Shown here piece by piece: positions 11,282 to 22,800 of a stretch of DNA of 50,931 nt. The position numbers and the translations under genes were made by a program. The DNA comes from Tieghemiomyces parasiticus (Eukaryota; Kickxellomycota; Dimargaritomycetes; Dimargaritales; Dimargaritaceae). Below the pieces are notes generated by a model, which was not told where the DNA came from, did not search any database, and was given only the letters and a program-made list of their open reading frames with translations. The stretch spans positions 1-50,931 of the forward strand of contig JANBPT010000249.1 in assembly GCA_027575765.1 (NCBI GenBank), written 5' to 3'. Every line of letters begins with the position of its first letter. Position 1 is the stretch's first letter.

Positions 11282-12136
11282 ATGGATACCCTCTACTCTA
11301 CCCCAAAACGTCCTCGCCTGGACGGGGGAAACCACTACGGCGATGGCGAAGCCGACCTGCTTACCCCATCCCCGAGCAACATCATGCACCCCGCTACGCC
11401 CGCTGACCGCGTCCGCGGGCAGGCTGCGAATGGTAGCGTACTTTCGCCAGCCACCCTAGTGAAGCGCGAGGTCAAGCAGAAGGTACTGGACGGTATCTAC
11501 TCGCTGCGACCACCACCGGGTACCCACCACTCGGCATGCTGGGAGAAGTTCAGCTACGTGGCCGATGAGCACGGCCAGCTCATGCCCTTCACCTGCTGCA
11601 AAACATGCAAAGATGTGTACACATACAAAGGCAAGGATACGGGCACGAAAGGCATGATCCATCACCGCTGTAAACGCGTCCAGGCGACGGACGCCTCGGC
11701 CGCCGCCGCCATGGGCGTCACCCCGTCAATGGTGGACCACCTCCTCAATGGCAAAAACAAGTTTACGGACGTAAGTTCGCGAGCTGCCAAAGAGGTGGCC
11801 GCCACCCCAGCCGTGACAGCGGCCCTAGCTGGTGAGCTGCTGGCCCAGGCCCTGAACAAGGACCAGACGACCGCGTACGCCCCCGTCAACCAGGAGATCC
11901 GGCAGGTCCTACTCCAGAGCTGCATCACGTTCATCTGCCAAGACATGCGCGCCGTGGACACCTTTGCCGACGAGGATTTTTTGGATCTTCTCCAAACCGC
12001 CATTAACCTCGGCTCTAAGTTTGGTAACTTTGACGTCACCCGGATCCTACTGCCCAACGCTGACGGCGCCACCACCGTTGCGCCAGCCCCCACGGAGCAT
12101 CCGGCTAGCAACTGCAAGGTGGAGGGGCTTGAGTAG
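11282..12136 (+). CDS. BED-type zinc-finger protein, domesticated hAT-transposase N-terminus
   Basis: Intact single-exon frame of 284 residues starting at the ATG at 11282, which is preceded by CACT. Residues 1-60 are disordered, with a KRPR basic patch that may act in nuclear import. Residues 86-131 match a BED zinc finger: aromatic W87 and F90, the ligand pair C106/C109 in CCKTC, and the H127/H128...C130 pair in MIHHRC. Residues ~195-265 resemble the DNA-binding and insertion-start region of hAT transposases (Hermes-like): a polar helix, then a DMR-x-VDTF-x-DEDF motif and LGSKFG. The RNase-H-like catalytic core and the C-terminal hAT dimerisation domain are absent, and a stop follows. An unbroken frame, in a window where the mariner copies are badly decayed, suggests a retained host gene acting as a DNA-binding protein (inference). 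Confidence 0.78.
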   Translation: MDTLYSTPKRPRLDGGNHYGDGEADLLTPSPSNIMHPATPADRVRGQAANGSVLSPATLVKREVKQKVLDGIYSLRPPPGTHHSACWEKFSYVADEHGQLMPFTCCKTCKDVYTYKGKDTGTKGMIHHRCKRVQATDASAAAAMGVTPSMVDHLLNGKNKFTDVSSRAAKEVAATPAVTAALAGELLAQALNKDQTTAYAPVNQEIRQVLLQSCITFICQDMRAVDTFADEDFLDLLQTAINLGSKFGNFDVTRILLPNADGATTVAPAPTEHPASNCKVEGLE

Positions 12137-12772
12137 TCGTTGAAGCGGGATTGACTGGCATTTCCGGATAAATCCTACCCTTTTTCTACGCCTACCCATC
12201 ACCGTCGTCCTGCCATTTTAGTCCTACTTGCACTCTACCTGTCCTATGTACACACCTACCCACGCACACCATTTTTTTTTATTAGGCTTTGTTCGCCCTC
12301 ACCTCAGGGCGGGATGGGGCCCCGCTGCAGCGCTGGTGAAGTCACGCCGATAACTATTGTAACTTACCCTCGGCCTTTGGCTTTCCCTTTTTTTTCAATT
12401 TTCTACCAAAAAAAATACTTATGACACTCTACTTGACGTACGTACCTACCCACCCATCGTATACAGTACCACTTGCCACGATAGCTACCGCTCTTCAAGT
12501 CCACTCGCTCCTTTTCCCCATTTGTTCGCCACCATTATATATAGTAGCATACATTTTCCGTTTAATTTCGACTCCCCGCAGGTGCTCGCACGGCATCCCA
12601 CTCTGTAGTTAACAACGCATTAAAACAGTGGACGACTTTTCAGATTGCAAGAGCAAGATGAATATGCGGACCAACTCACTTATTGTTAGCTTCTATAGGT
12701 ACCACCATAATGTTTAGTATTCTCTAAGCCAAATGATGTTTATTAAATATAATCACCGTCACTCTGTACTAC
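12137..12772. other. Intergenic region, 3' flank of the BED gene
   Basis: T-rich tracts near 12,270 and 12,390 fit a 3' untranslated region of the BED gene. No gene was seen. The part next to 12,773 may include the remains of the mariner 3' flank, but I could not identify terminal inverted repeats. Confidence 0.45.
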
Positions 12773-13698
12773 TCAATGAGCTCTTTCTAGCCAGCTATCA
12801 AAGCAGCCTCGCAAGTCACTTGATTGGAGCCTAGTAAGTTCCGATTGCCAGGCGTCCACAACCGCCTCCACCATGGTGAACTTCTCACCCCTCAGCCGTC
12901 GTTTGGTAGTCCTAGACAGCCAGAAGTCGTAGGGGTCAGGCCAGGACCGTAGGAAGGGGCCAAAAGAAGTTTGAGTTTAGAGGCGGCAATGTAGGTCTGG
13001 GTAACTGCAGTGCAATGGGGTGGAGCATTATCATGGTAGAGCCATGGGGGATGACAGTCCAGACTTCCACGCAACTTCGCCCAGGCCTGGAGCATGGGCT
13101 TCAGCCCGTACCCTACGTAGAGTTCGCTGGAGACCTTGACACTCGGGGGTTGACACGCAGGTGTAATAGGCCACACTTGATGAAAAAAAAAAAGAATGGC
13201 CAGCACCCCCTTGCGTGTACTAGGGCCTCAGTGGGTTTCAGTTGGCACAGGACCATCTTTAGGGAACCACCTCCAGCGACTAGAGCTAGCAGGGGGGATC
13301 ATAGAGGTACACCCAAGTCTCCTCACCTGTAACAATGGAGCCCAGCAGGTAGTCACTGGCCTCAGTAAACTCACTCAGGAACTCGGTGGGCAAAACATAC
13401 CCACTGATGGCACTGGTTTCAATGAGGTTGTGGGGGACCCAATGGCTGAGATAGCTGTACATCCCCAAGTCTATGTGCAGGACATTGCGCATGGTACTAG
13501 GGGAAGTGTGGCAGGTAAGGGCCAGCTGCTCAACCGTAAGTTGAAGGTCTTCCTCCAGCCATCTCAGGATTATGTCCCCATAATATCCACCAATGTCATC
13601 TGCCTTGCAGCCCTTCAGATAGTAACTATAAATATGGGCCCGTACCTCACGCCTGGTTAACTTGGGTGGAGTAGGGGGACTTTAAAAAAATTAGCCAT
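12773..13698 (-). pseudogene. Decayed mariner (Tc1/mariner superfamily) transposase, copy 1
   Basis: Reading the minus strand from an ATG at 13698, mariner transposase landmarks appear in order across shifting frames. There is a DNA-binding N-terminus (frame open from about 13,650 to 13,286), a WVPHNL motif, an IVTG-x-E-x-W-x-x-YDPP motif, HDNAPPH near 13,050, and a C-terminal KRRLRG...VVDAW block followed by a CFDSWLERA block. The span fits a roughly 310-345-residue transposase. The frame is broken by several stops and shifts. The first catalytic Asp position (TGDE in the family) reads TGEE and the third is not recognisable, so the copy is inactive. A second copy of the same family lies at 32164-33205. 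Confidence 0.85.
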
Positions 13699-14287
13699 GG
13701 TGAATGAGTAAAAAAATCAAGGTGTGAAGTCAGTAATGGTTCCATCCTGGAATGGTTTATACCAATCGATTCGGCGCCGTTGATTCTCCGAGGTTTTATC
13801 TGAAGCAATGCGATCTGAGATTTCCAGCTTAAAATTACACCAAGATATAGTTTCACCTATATATCTATTAACCTGAAGTAGCGGGCAGGGTAAGCGGAAC
13901 AAGTAGCCGGTGTTGGGGAAAAGAAAACGGCAGATTTCTATTAAAAAAAGACCTATTGGTACAACATTTACAGCTTGCTGATGCACAGGATTCATTTTTA
14001 TAAGCACGCACCGACAACCTCAACTCACACCTGCAGCAGCCAGCCTGGTGCTGATATTTTATTAGTCCAAGGTATGTTTATTTACTTTAACGTTACCATA
14101 TTACGAGCAAAGAGCTGCACCGCTCTCCTTATGCAACCCCCTCCCCACGCATCATCCCACACCCGTTGCTTCGGTTCCTGTGCAGTCTCCCTTCTCTAGG
14201 CAGGCCCTAGTTCGCTCCTCTCCACACCAGCCAGCTCTATCGCTCTGCCCGTTCTTCGCTGATTGTCATTCTCTTTCCCGTATCACC
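13699..14287. other. Intergenic region upstream of MCM10
   Basis: This contains the 5' flank of mariner copy 1 and then a C/T-rich leader directly before the MCM10 start. No gene and no clear inverted repeat were found. Confidence 0.45.
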
Positions 14288-16492
14288 ATGGACGCCAAGA
14301 ACACTACCGCTTCCTCATCGTCTGTTAACCCGGCCAGCTTCGTGGCGCGCATGAAGGCCCTGCGGCAGCGCAAGGCGCATCCCGGGGCACCTCTGGACCA
14401 GCAGCGCGCCCGCCCCGTCGTTGGCCAGCGATTCGGTAAGTCCAAATGTGGGCTCATTGCGAATCCCGGTGAGTCGTATACTCCGTCTCTTTACTCTTGC
14501 TCAACGAATCTAGTTCAACTCTGGTCACCCTACTCCTGCCACCATTTAGTGGCCCACGTCAACGATAGGGTGTCTTCGGGTACCTTTAAGGCCCAGGAAA
14601 ACCACAGTACCGATACTGGCCTGCTCGGAAAGCGGCACGCCAAGCAAGTCCTCGAATGCACAGACGATAACCTAGAACCCTACTCGGGCCTCACCCTCGC
14701 CGACCGCCAAGTGCCCCATCCGGATTTCCACACCCACATGCAGTCGCGGCGCTTCGTGCCTATCCCCCGTATCGGTGACCTCCGTAGTAACCGGTCCTTT
14801 CGGCAGTACATGAGCGCGGCAAGGAAACCATCCGCCATGCCGAAGGTCATGGCGACGCCGACCGAAGCAGATGCTGATCACGGTGAGGACAAGGGCGTCA
14901 CGCAAGAAATCGACGACCTACCATCAAAACACGGCAACGTCCCGCTCAGTATTGCTGATACGGCGACGACCCACAATATACCCTGGGCCACCATTGGGGT
15001 CATTTGGGACGTCGGGTCACTACTCCGGCCGGCCACTGCGGCGGAAAAGGCTCAGAGCGCCGGGTGCCCCGAAAGTAGCGGTGGTGATGGTAGTACTACT
15101 GGACCTGCCAGCGCGGTTGAAGTTGCGGAAGCTGGAAACGGGCGGGGTAAAAGCCGGCAGTACCGGACTATCAAGGTCACAGACCTGAAAGAGAATAGCG
15201 TCAACGTGATTTTATTTGGAGAGGCAGCGGACGCGACGGACGAAAAGGTCAAGGGAAGGACACCGCCGGCGGTCGGCCAGGTGGTGGTGTTGTTTGATCC
15301 TGCACTGCTTAAGGCCACCGAGGTAAGTGCCAGGCCACGTTGGGCTGTGCCGGGGAAGGCAATGGAAAACCAACTGATGTCATCCGATTATAAGCAGCTA
15401 AGTTTGCTCAGTAGCTAACCTACCCCGCCTTTTTTTTTCTGGCGACTGGCACCCCTGCACCATCCCATTCCGTCTTTCTCACCAGCGCTACTCCTCCGTG
15501 GGGGTGTCCGTCAACTACCGTCGCCAAATTTTGGTACTAGGTCACAGCCCCGACCTCAGCACCTGCGCGGGCAAACGCGCCGGTGGTAGACCTTGCCCAG
15601 TGCCCATTAACAGGTAGGTCCGCCCCTATGCTTGATGAATGAAGCCCTCGCAATCCGATCGCAACTTGACCTTTCTAACAAAGACTCAAGTACTGCCGTT
15701 TCATCCTTACTAACTTGGTCATATTTTCGGGTCCAATCGCCAACCATCCTAACCAGACTCCGGAGCCACCTCTGCGCAAAACACCTCGAGTTGTCGTTTC
15801 AAAAATTCCGGGGCGCGCGCATGGAGTTTGCGTCAGGGTAAGTTCCTAAAGGAGACACGATTCACGAGCCAAACGCAGAATTCGGCCATCCGCACACGCC
15901 GAGGAGCCCAATGACTTACAACCTTTCTGACCCTTTCCTACTCATTTTACCTACCGCATGCCTCTGGCTCACAAAATGTCAGCACCAATGGTATTCGCCT
16001 GATCGATCCTGAGACTAAGCAATTCGGCGGGCTTAAAACTCGTACGCGGACCCGCCACGGGGTGGTTCTAGTCCAGGACCGTGGCGAGGCCGACCGGAAC
16101 GGCTTCCACGGCAGCATCGGCGGTCGAGGGACCCGAGACGCCAACGGCGCCGGCGGTGGCGTCGTCATGTACCGGGCCGAAGACGGCACGGTGATCCAGG
16201 CCAGTGGTAACCATGGCGACAAGCCGGCCACTGAGGAGGGTGGGAAACGCAAAGTCACTGCAGAAGATAGTCATGAGACGTAAGTAGATAATAATCCAAC
16301 CATAGGTCCGTCGGTGCCATGGGTAACCTTTGTGACACCCTGGACCATGGTTGCTGTCTGGCGCTGTATTTCTCACCAGTCATGTAACCCTACCTGCCCG
16401 AATTACCTCCCCATCGCAGTGACAAGTTCCTAGCGAGTTTGAACGACACAGGTGCGCACTACCTTCGCCAGCTGAAAAAGAGGAAGCAATAG
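14288..16492 (+). CDS. MCM10: MCM10 DNA replication factor, spliced
   Basis: Exons 14288-15322 (with a probable in-frame intron 14436-14549), 15486-15613, 15757-15837, 15983-16279 and 16420-16492. The later introns are 163, 143, 145 and 140 nt with consistent phases, giving 499 residues if the 114-nt in-frame intron is removed and 537 if it is kept. The MCM10 core is clear: an EPYSGL motif, M-x-x-RRFVPI, the OB-fold segment WATIGVI, a VTDLKENSVNVILFG strand pair and GQVVVLFDPALL. Then comes VGVSVNYRRQILVLGHS-PDLSTC with the CCCH zinc knuckle C334, C344, C356 and H359 (numbering after intron removal). MCM10 binds DNA and activates the CMG helicase at replication origins in the nucleus. The tail has a VKTRTRTRHG-like basic segment and ends KKRKQ. 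The gene is convergent with the CCA-adding enzyme. Confidence 0.92.
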
Positions 16493-16711
16493 GCAGCCAA
16501 CATGCTCCGCTTCTACTTTTTAGCACGCCCTGAGGCACATTCGATTAAAGGCTTGAAATTGTAGAAAGTCCTGGGGGTAGTTTATGAAACGACGAGTAAC
16601 GAAGTGACCAGTATGCACTATTGTCATAGTAATAAGGTCGGCCGGTAGATCCAGCCTTCCCTCCCCCCCAAAAAATGATAATAATAATAACATGCCGAAA
16701 AGCCGGCAAAG
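16493..16711. other. Short intergenic region between convergent 3' ends
   Basis: 219 bases between the stop codons of MCM10 and the CCA-adding enzyme. It contains a C/A-rich run and an (ATA)n-like tract near 16,676-16,690. Both 3' untranslated regions must fit here or overlap. Confidence 0.6.
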
Positions 16712-18860
16712 TTAGGGACTGTCCTTGCGCTTCTTACTGGCTGCCACCTTCTGCTGCAATGCTTCCTGGACGATCTCCGCGATTACAGAGTCCTCCTTTA
16801 CAAAATGTAGGCACTCGTCGACGCTACCGACAGGGTGAGCTAGCTGCCACTCCATGATGCGGGCCAGTATCTGGCCCATACGGGGTCCGGGTTTGACCCC
16901 CAGGGCCTTGGCCACCTTCTTTCCATCCAATAGCGGTTTCCAGGCGTGGCAGTTGGCAATACCACGGTCGAGCGCAAAGTCAAAGAAGGCACGGTGGCGG
17001 GTGACGAGCTCGGCGGCCGGGGAAGGCAACTGTTCGAGCGGCGTCAGGGTAGATCCGTCGTGGCTGGTCAGGGCAATATGGACGGCCGGGTCGGGAAGAG
17101 TAGATAGGGCATCGGCCAGAGCAAAGAGGACGGTGGCCGGCCATAGAGCACCTGTGCTGCGGATGAAGTGACCTGCCGTGAACAAAAGGGTGAAGTGTAA
17201 GAGTCAAGCGTGGGTGACAGGTTAGTCTAGTCGTCAGCAGAGGAGGGAGGGGCATTGGGCCCCACTGGCCTGGGATTCTTTGGCCCACGGTACAAGTCAC
17301 AGGACGCCCACGGACCGACCCCACTTACCCACTCGGACCTGTAGATCGGTGACGGCGGCCCCCGCATCATCAGTCGGAATGGCCGCGACGGCCCGGGCCA
17401 GATCTTGAACTTCGTGATAGGTCGTCAGAATCTTGTGGCATTGGTCCATATCCTGGTTGGGCAACTTGAGACAGTTGCGAATCAGGTACTGCGGCCCGGT
17501 GAGTGGACGTTTGGCGTCGGGGACAATGATATTGCGGTAGGGAAATAGACAGGCCGTGAGGAAGAGGAGTCGGCGACGGGTGGTGATTTCGATGTAGCGC
17601 GCCTTGTGCCGACGGGTGAGGAAATCGAGGAGTGGGTCCGGGTCCTCCGGTGAGGCGGGGGAGTGACACAGCAAGTAGTCGAGCACCTCACTGTGCGCCA
17701 GGACCGTATCGGGCTCAGGGACCACAGCGGTTGGGCCATTCTCATTAACCTCAGCCCCGGCGGGCAGGGAGAACACCACCGGGAACAGCTGCAGCTGGAT
17801 TAGGTGCCGAATGGCCAGTAGGGCCCCGGTAGGATGCTTCAGCATCTTGTCAATCTCGGTCCCAATCCGCTCCCGGCTGATCTTCTCGCGTAGTCCCTGC
17901 CGGATATCCTCCTCCTGGACGGCGGTGTCAATGGTCGGGTCCAGCTGAAATCCAAACCGAGCGGCGAAACGCACGCACCGCAAGACCCGCAAGGGGTCAT
18001 CCTTGAACGTGGCGTGGGGCTCAAGCGGGGTGCAGATGCGTCCGGCACGGAGGTCCTCGAGGCCGCGCTCGGTGAAGTCTTCGACCTGGCGGGTTTGGAT
18101 GTTATAAAAGAGAGCATTGATGGTGGTGTCCCGGCGGTAGGCGTCCTCCGTGGGCGTGCCGAACTGCACGTTAGTCGGGATCCGGCTGGACTGGTCGTCG
18201 TAGGACTCACTGCGCAGGTTGACAAAGTCGATGGGCTGGTCGAGGACCATCATCGTGGCCGTCTCGAGGTGTTTAGACCGGTCTGGGTTAGACCCGATCT
18301 TGGCCACCTGGCGCGTACGTTCTCCGTGGGTGTCCAAGTAGGCGTTGACCTTGTTAGCGAGCTCGTACCCTGTCATGGTATCGACCGCCACGTCGATGTC
18401 GTTGGAGTCTAGACCGAGGAGCTGAGAGGGAGGGGCACCAGTGGATAGAAGGGTAGGAAAAAGTGAGCGCCGAGACGGTTACCTGGAAAAAGATTCTGGG
18501 CCGGCGGGCCTCTGAACGCCGCGCTCGAAGCCCACGCAGGACTGAGAGGGGTAACTCCACCGAGGCGCCCCATGGTTAACCTACTTTGTCGCGGACCCAC
18601 CCGCCGGCAATACGGAGGGTCATGGGCGGCTGGTCCGGGCTGGCTGTTTGCTCGTACTTGGCGACTTTGTGCAGGAGATCCACTAGCGTTTCCTCCTGTG
18701 GGGTGAGAACGACCCTCATGGGCGGAACGGGGCGGGCGTCGATCGCCATAGTGGTGCGGAACAGACGGTAGGCAGTGGACGAAAGGGGCCGAAGGTGGTG
18801 GCGGTGGGTGGGTATCGAGTGGACGCTGAAGGGTGTGCGGAAGAGAACACGGCAAAGCAT
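16712..18860 (-). CDS. CCA1: CCA tRNA nucleotidyltransferase, three exons
   Basis: Minus-strand exons 18860-18585, 18421-17329 and 17172-16712. Introns are 163 and 156 nt (donors GTAGGT and GTAAGT, acceptors CAG), in phases 0 and 1, giving 609 residues. The enzyme adds the CCA end to tRNAs using CTP and ATP. Class II nucleotidyltransferase motifs are complete: the GGWVRDK loop at residues 86-92 split from LLGLDSNDIDVAV by intron 1, catalytic Asp100 and Asp102, the template-binding EDAYRRD at 184-190 and the ERIGTEIDKML motif. Residues 1-37 are Arg/Ser/His-rich without acids, like a mitochondrial presequence. A second in-frame ATG (base 18749, residue 38) would give the cytosolic form, as in yeast CCA1. 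The C-terminus is basic (KKRKDSP), consistent with nuclear import. Confidence 0.95.
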
Positions 18861-19894
18861 GCGAATAGGTGGACCGGGACCGGCACGGCAGGGGGGGGGT
18901 GGGGGTACTATATAGCAAGCAGGGTCGCAAGGTGCACCCGGGAGTGGTCGAGGCCAATGGCACTGTGAGGCCCGGGAAAAGAACCCAAGTGGAACGTACA
19001 GCGGCGGTGGGCAGAAGTGGCTGACCAGCTAGGCCATGTACGTCGCGGAAGGAAGGGCCCGACAATGTTAGGGTGGTGGCTGAAGGTTATCAAAGGGGCT
19101 TGGACTGGATATCACCTTTGCGTTGGGAAGCGGCGTGGGTGATCGTGGCAGTGTCTGGGGTAAAAACACTTTGTAGGGGGGAGGGGAAATCCAAAAACAG
19201 ATTCGGGGAAATATCGCATCGGGTGGGCTGCGGGATCGGTTTAGGGAAAGGCCCTGGGGGAGTTTGCTACTGATAGATCGGAATGGGTCAGAGGTTTGCT
19301 CGGTGCTTCCGTCTTTGAGGGGGTCGACAGGTGCTGGCGGATCAGATTGGGCTGTCAGCATGAGAGCGTGGGAGGGTGGGGGGCGGAGTCCTAATTCAGG
19401 CGTGGCGCCCTGGCGTTGTTTACATTCACCCGCAAAGAGACCTGCACCCACGGTCCCCATCGGTTCACCAGCTGCCCATACCAATTCCCTCATTTCGCCA
19501 GTGGGCCTCCCTCCATACCAGCCCATCTTCACCCGTCAGACTTCCACCTGCTCCCATCGACTTGGGCCCGTCCTCTTTTTTGCCTCACTCAGCACCCAGT
19601 ACGCTCGTGGCAAAAGCCCTGCCGACAGGGCCCGGCCATTGTCCACCACCACCGTTTCGCCCAACTTTGCTGCTTCAAGCGGAACGGGACGCCCTGCGCG
19701 CATCACCGAATCCAGACGATTGACTGAGTCCACGGCTTCCTATTCGAGCTTCCGCCTATGCTATACGCCCCCCGATACAGCCCTCCCCGCCCCTCAATTC
19801 TGCCCGGATTGCGCCCGACCGAGCGACACAGCCCACAATTCCGTCAAGCACACACACAGCAATATACAACGCTTAGAGCAGAATATAATTTGCC
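18861..19894. promoter_or_regulatory. Divergent promoter region between CCA1 and CDC27
   Basis: About 1 kb separates the start codons of the divergently transcribed CCA-adding enzyme and CDC27. It must hold both promoters and both 5' leaders. Long open frames here are overlapping, Pro/Ser-rich and without family resemblance, so I call none. A G-run lies near 18,892-18,905 and a TATATAGC sequence follows at about 18,909. Confidence 0.45.
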
Positions 19895-22800
19895 ATGGCG
19901 GCAGCAACGTGCCACCCCCAGCACCGAAGTCCCCCGGCTGACAGCGGTCGGCTCGGTGCAACTCAGCCCATGGATAAAGCACCCCCGCCACTCGAGCCAC
20001 TCGCCGTTCCTCTCTGCGAAACCACCCAGACTGCCGTACACCAGCAGCTGGCGCGCTGTATTGAGGCGTCTTTGGCTCACCGTCTGGACCGGAACGCCCT
20101 GTTTTACGCCGAGCAGTGGTTTGCACTTGAACCTGCTCACCCGCGGGCCCTAGGCTATTTGGCCCTCTGCTACCATCGCCTCCACGGTGCCCAGGCCTGT
20201 CACACGTTACTCGTGACGCACGCTAGTCTTTTGACTGCCGTCGACCCACTTAGCACATCAACACCAACCGATGGGGCAAGGCCGTCAATGGCAGCCCAGA
20301 GCCGTGCCGCCTGTACCTATCTTCTGGCGTGCGCCTGCATCGAATTGCGGCGGTGGTCCGAAGCCGAGCATCACCTCAACCGACTTGTCACACCAGGCCC
20401 AGACTCACTAGCACACACACCAACCCGCACATCCCAGGACCTGCTGAGTCAGGGCAACGTCGAACTACTGCCTCAACCCACACCAGCCGCTGTGCACTAC
20501 TACCTCGGCGTGGTGAATAGCCGCTGTAACCGGCCCCATCAGGCGACAGCCTCCTTGAGGGCCTGCTTACATCTCGACCCTTACTACTGGTGTGCATGGC
20601 AAGAGCTGTGCCGTTTGGGTAAGTACGAATTGAACATATATATATATATATATATAATATCTAACGACTATTCTCCCCTGTCTGGTCATTAGGCCCCACC
20701 CCCTTGCACCGCTCGTCGCCAAGGCCCCTCTCACTCACCGTCCCTATGCTAGCCACCCGCTGCTCTCTATCCTTCATACCACCACGTAGACCACAACCTG
20801 GATCCCAGCACGATATTTTCACCCACCGCTTCGCCACTGCCCATCGAGCCTGAACGGCTAGAAGCGACGACGGCCGAGCAACCCCAAAACGAAGTGGCTC
20901 CGGTGCGCACCCGCCCACGGCTGGCGAGACCGGCTGCCAACCAAAGCATATTCTCCGCCAGCTCCCTCCCGCGAGCGGCAGCCGCCCTGCACTCGGTCGT
21001 TCGCAAACGGCTATCGCCCTCCCCGGCTGGGGGGCGACGTAGTTTAACGCTTGCCCTGACCCGGCCACACCCGCGACTGCCAGGAAAACCCGTACCAGTC
21101 GGCAGACGGGGGACCAGTCCGCGCGGCACTTCAAGTCGCCTACGTCCTCGGGCGAGTGGGAGCACGTCACCTGACCAGCCGCGGCGGACGGCCGCACCGC
21201 GCCGCCCGGCTTCGCAGCTTCCCCGCCGAGCAGGTAGAGGAGAGCTGTCGGCGTCGATAGGGACGGCCGCCGTCACTCAGGAGGTCGATGATTTCGCTCC
21301 GGGGCGCAGTATGGCACCGGAGACCGGGCCGGTGGGGGTCGATGGCACGGGCGAACCAGGCAAGAAACGCACACGGGCCGCCTCCGTTTGCCTCGTATCG
21401 GACCACGCTGTCCCGGTAAATACCTGTGCCCCCGTCGCAAACCCCGAGGCGACCCGCTCGTCCAAATCGTTCACTCGCTCCGCCAGCGCCGACGCAGCTT
21501 TAGAATTACAAATATTGCGCGCGCCCAACCACCGTGAGGCAGACTCGAGTGGACCCCCCCGGCCACCGCCCCCGGTCTATCTCGCCGACCGGTTCGTCGC
21601 CCAGCTGCTCGTGCTATACGCGACGGGCTACGCCGAGGCGGCACGCTACCAATGCCGGTCGGCTATCCATCACTTCTCCCTGCTCCCAACGCCCCACCAA
21701 ATGACGCCGCGGGTAATGGCTCAGTTTGGCCGTCTCCACTTTGAACTGGGCGACTACGCCCGCAGCGAGCAGTGCTTTGCGTGGTCGTGGCAACACCACC
21801 CGTACCGCGTCACCGACCTCGACCGATACTCCACCCTGTTGTGGCACGCCCAGAGCCCCACCGCCCTGGGTCACCTGGCCCACACCCTGACTACCTTGCA
21901 CCGGGGGGCCCCCCAGGCGTGGTGCACCGCTGGTAACGCGTTTAGCCTGCAGCAGCGCCCCGTCCAGGCTCTGCAGTGTTTTGAACGCGCCATTCAACTC
22001 GACCCAGATTTCGTGTACGCCTACACCCTCGCCGGACACGAACACCTCGCCCACCGCCAGCCGGCCACGGCGACCGGCGGTGGGGCCTGGGACCAGGAAG
22101 CAGCCCGTTGTTTCCGTGCAGCGCTGCGGCTTGACCCCCGCCACTATAACGCGTGGTACGGACTGGGTATGTTGCACCACCAGCTGGGGCAGGCCGCCCT
22201 CGCCGAGTACCACTTTGGCCGCGCGCTGGCGATCTACCCAGCGAATCCCACCCTGCTCTGCTGCCTTGGTATGGTGGCCGAACAACTTGGTAATCTTGCA
22301 GGGGCACTTGATCATTACGATGCTGCCATCCGTATGGCGGACGTTAGCGAGGGCCGGCCCGGCGTGTCAATCGGCAACGAACAGCCACTTGGTCACCACG
22401 AGGATACCGGTACCGCCGGTTTGCCGTCACCGACGGCTCCACCACAGGCGGTCTTTGCGCGGTTCAAACGTGCCAAGGTCCTGGTCGCCCTCGAACGCTA
22501 CCAGGAGGCGCTGACCGAATTGGAAAACCTCAAGCCGCGCATCCCCAACGAGGCCAACGTCTATTTTTTGGCCGCCCAAATTTACCAGCATTTACGCCAA
22601 ACCCGACGGGCTCTTCTGCACTACGCCTGGGCACTCGACCTTGACCCCCAGGCGTCACACACCATCACGGAGGCCATGGAGAACCTGCGTGTCCAAGCTA
22701 GTGATGGTGACGACGGTAACGAAGGGGACGGGACAGAAAACGATAGGGACGGCGGTGAACAAGCTACGCATGACGGTGGCACTCAGATGATGGGGGACCG

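Noticed and set aside
12640..13900. Terminal inverted repeats for mariner copy 1
   Set aside because: A loose match between GGTA-CCACCAT (near 12,700) and the complement of ATGGTTTATACC (near 13,755) was too weak and short to call.
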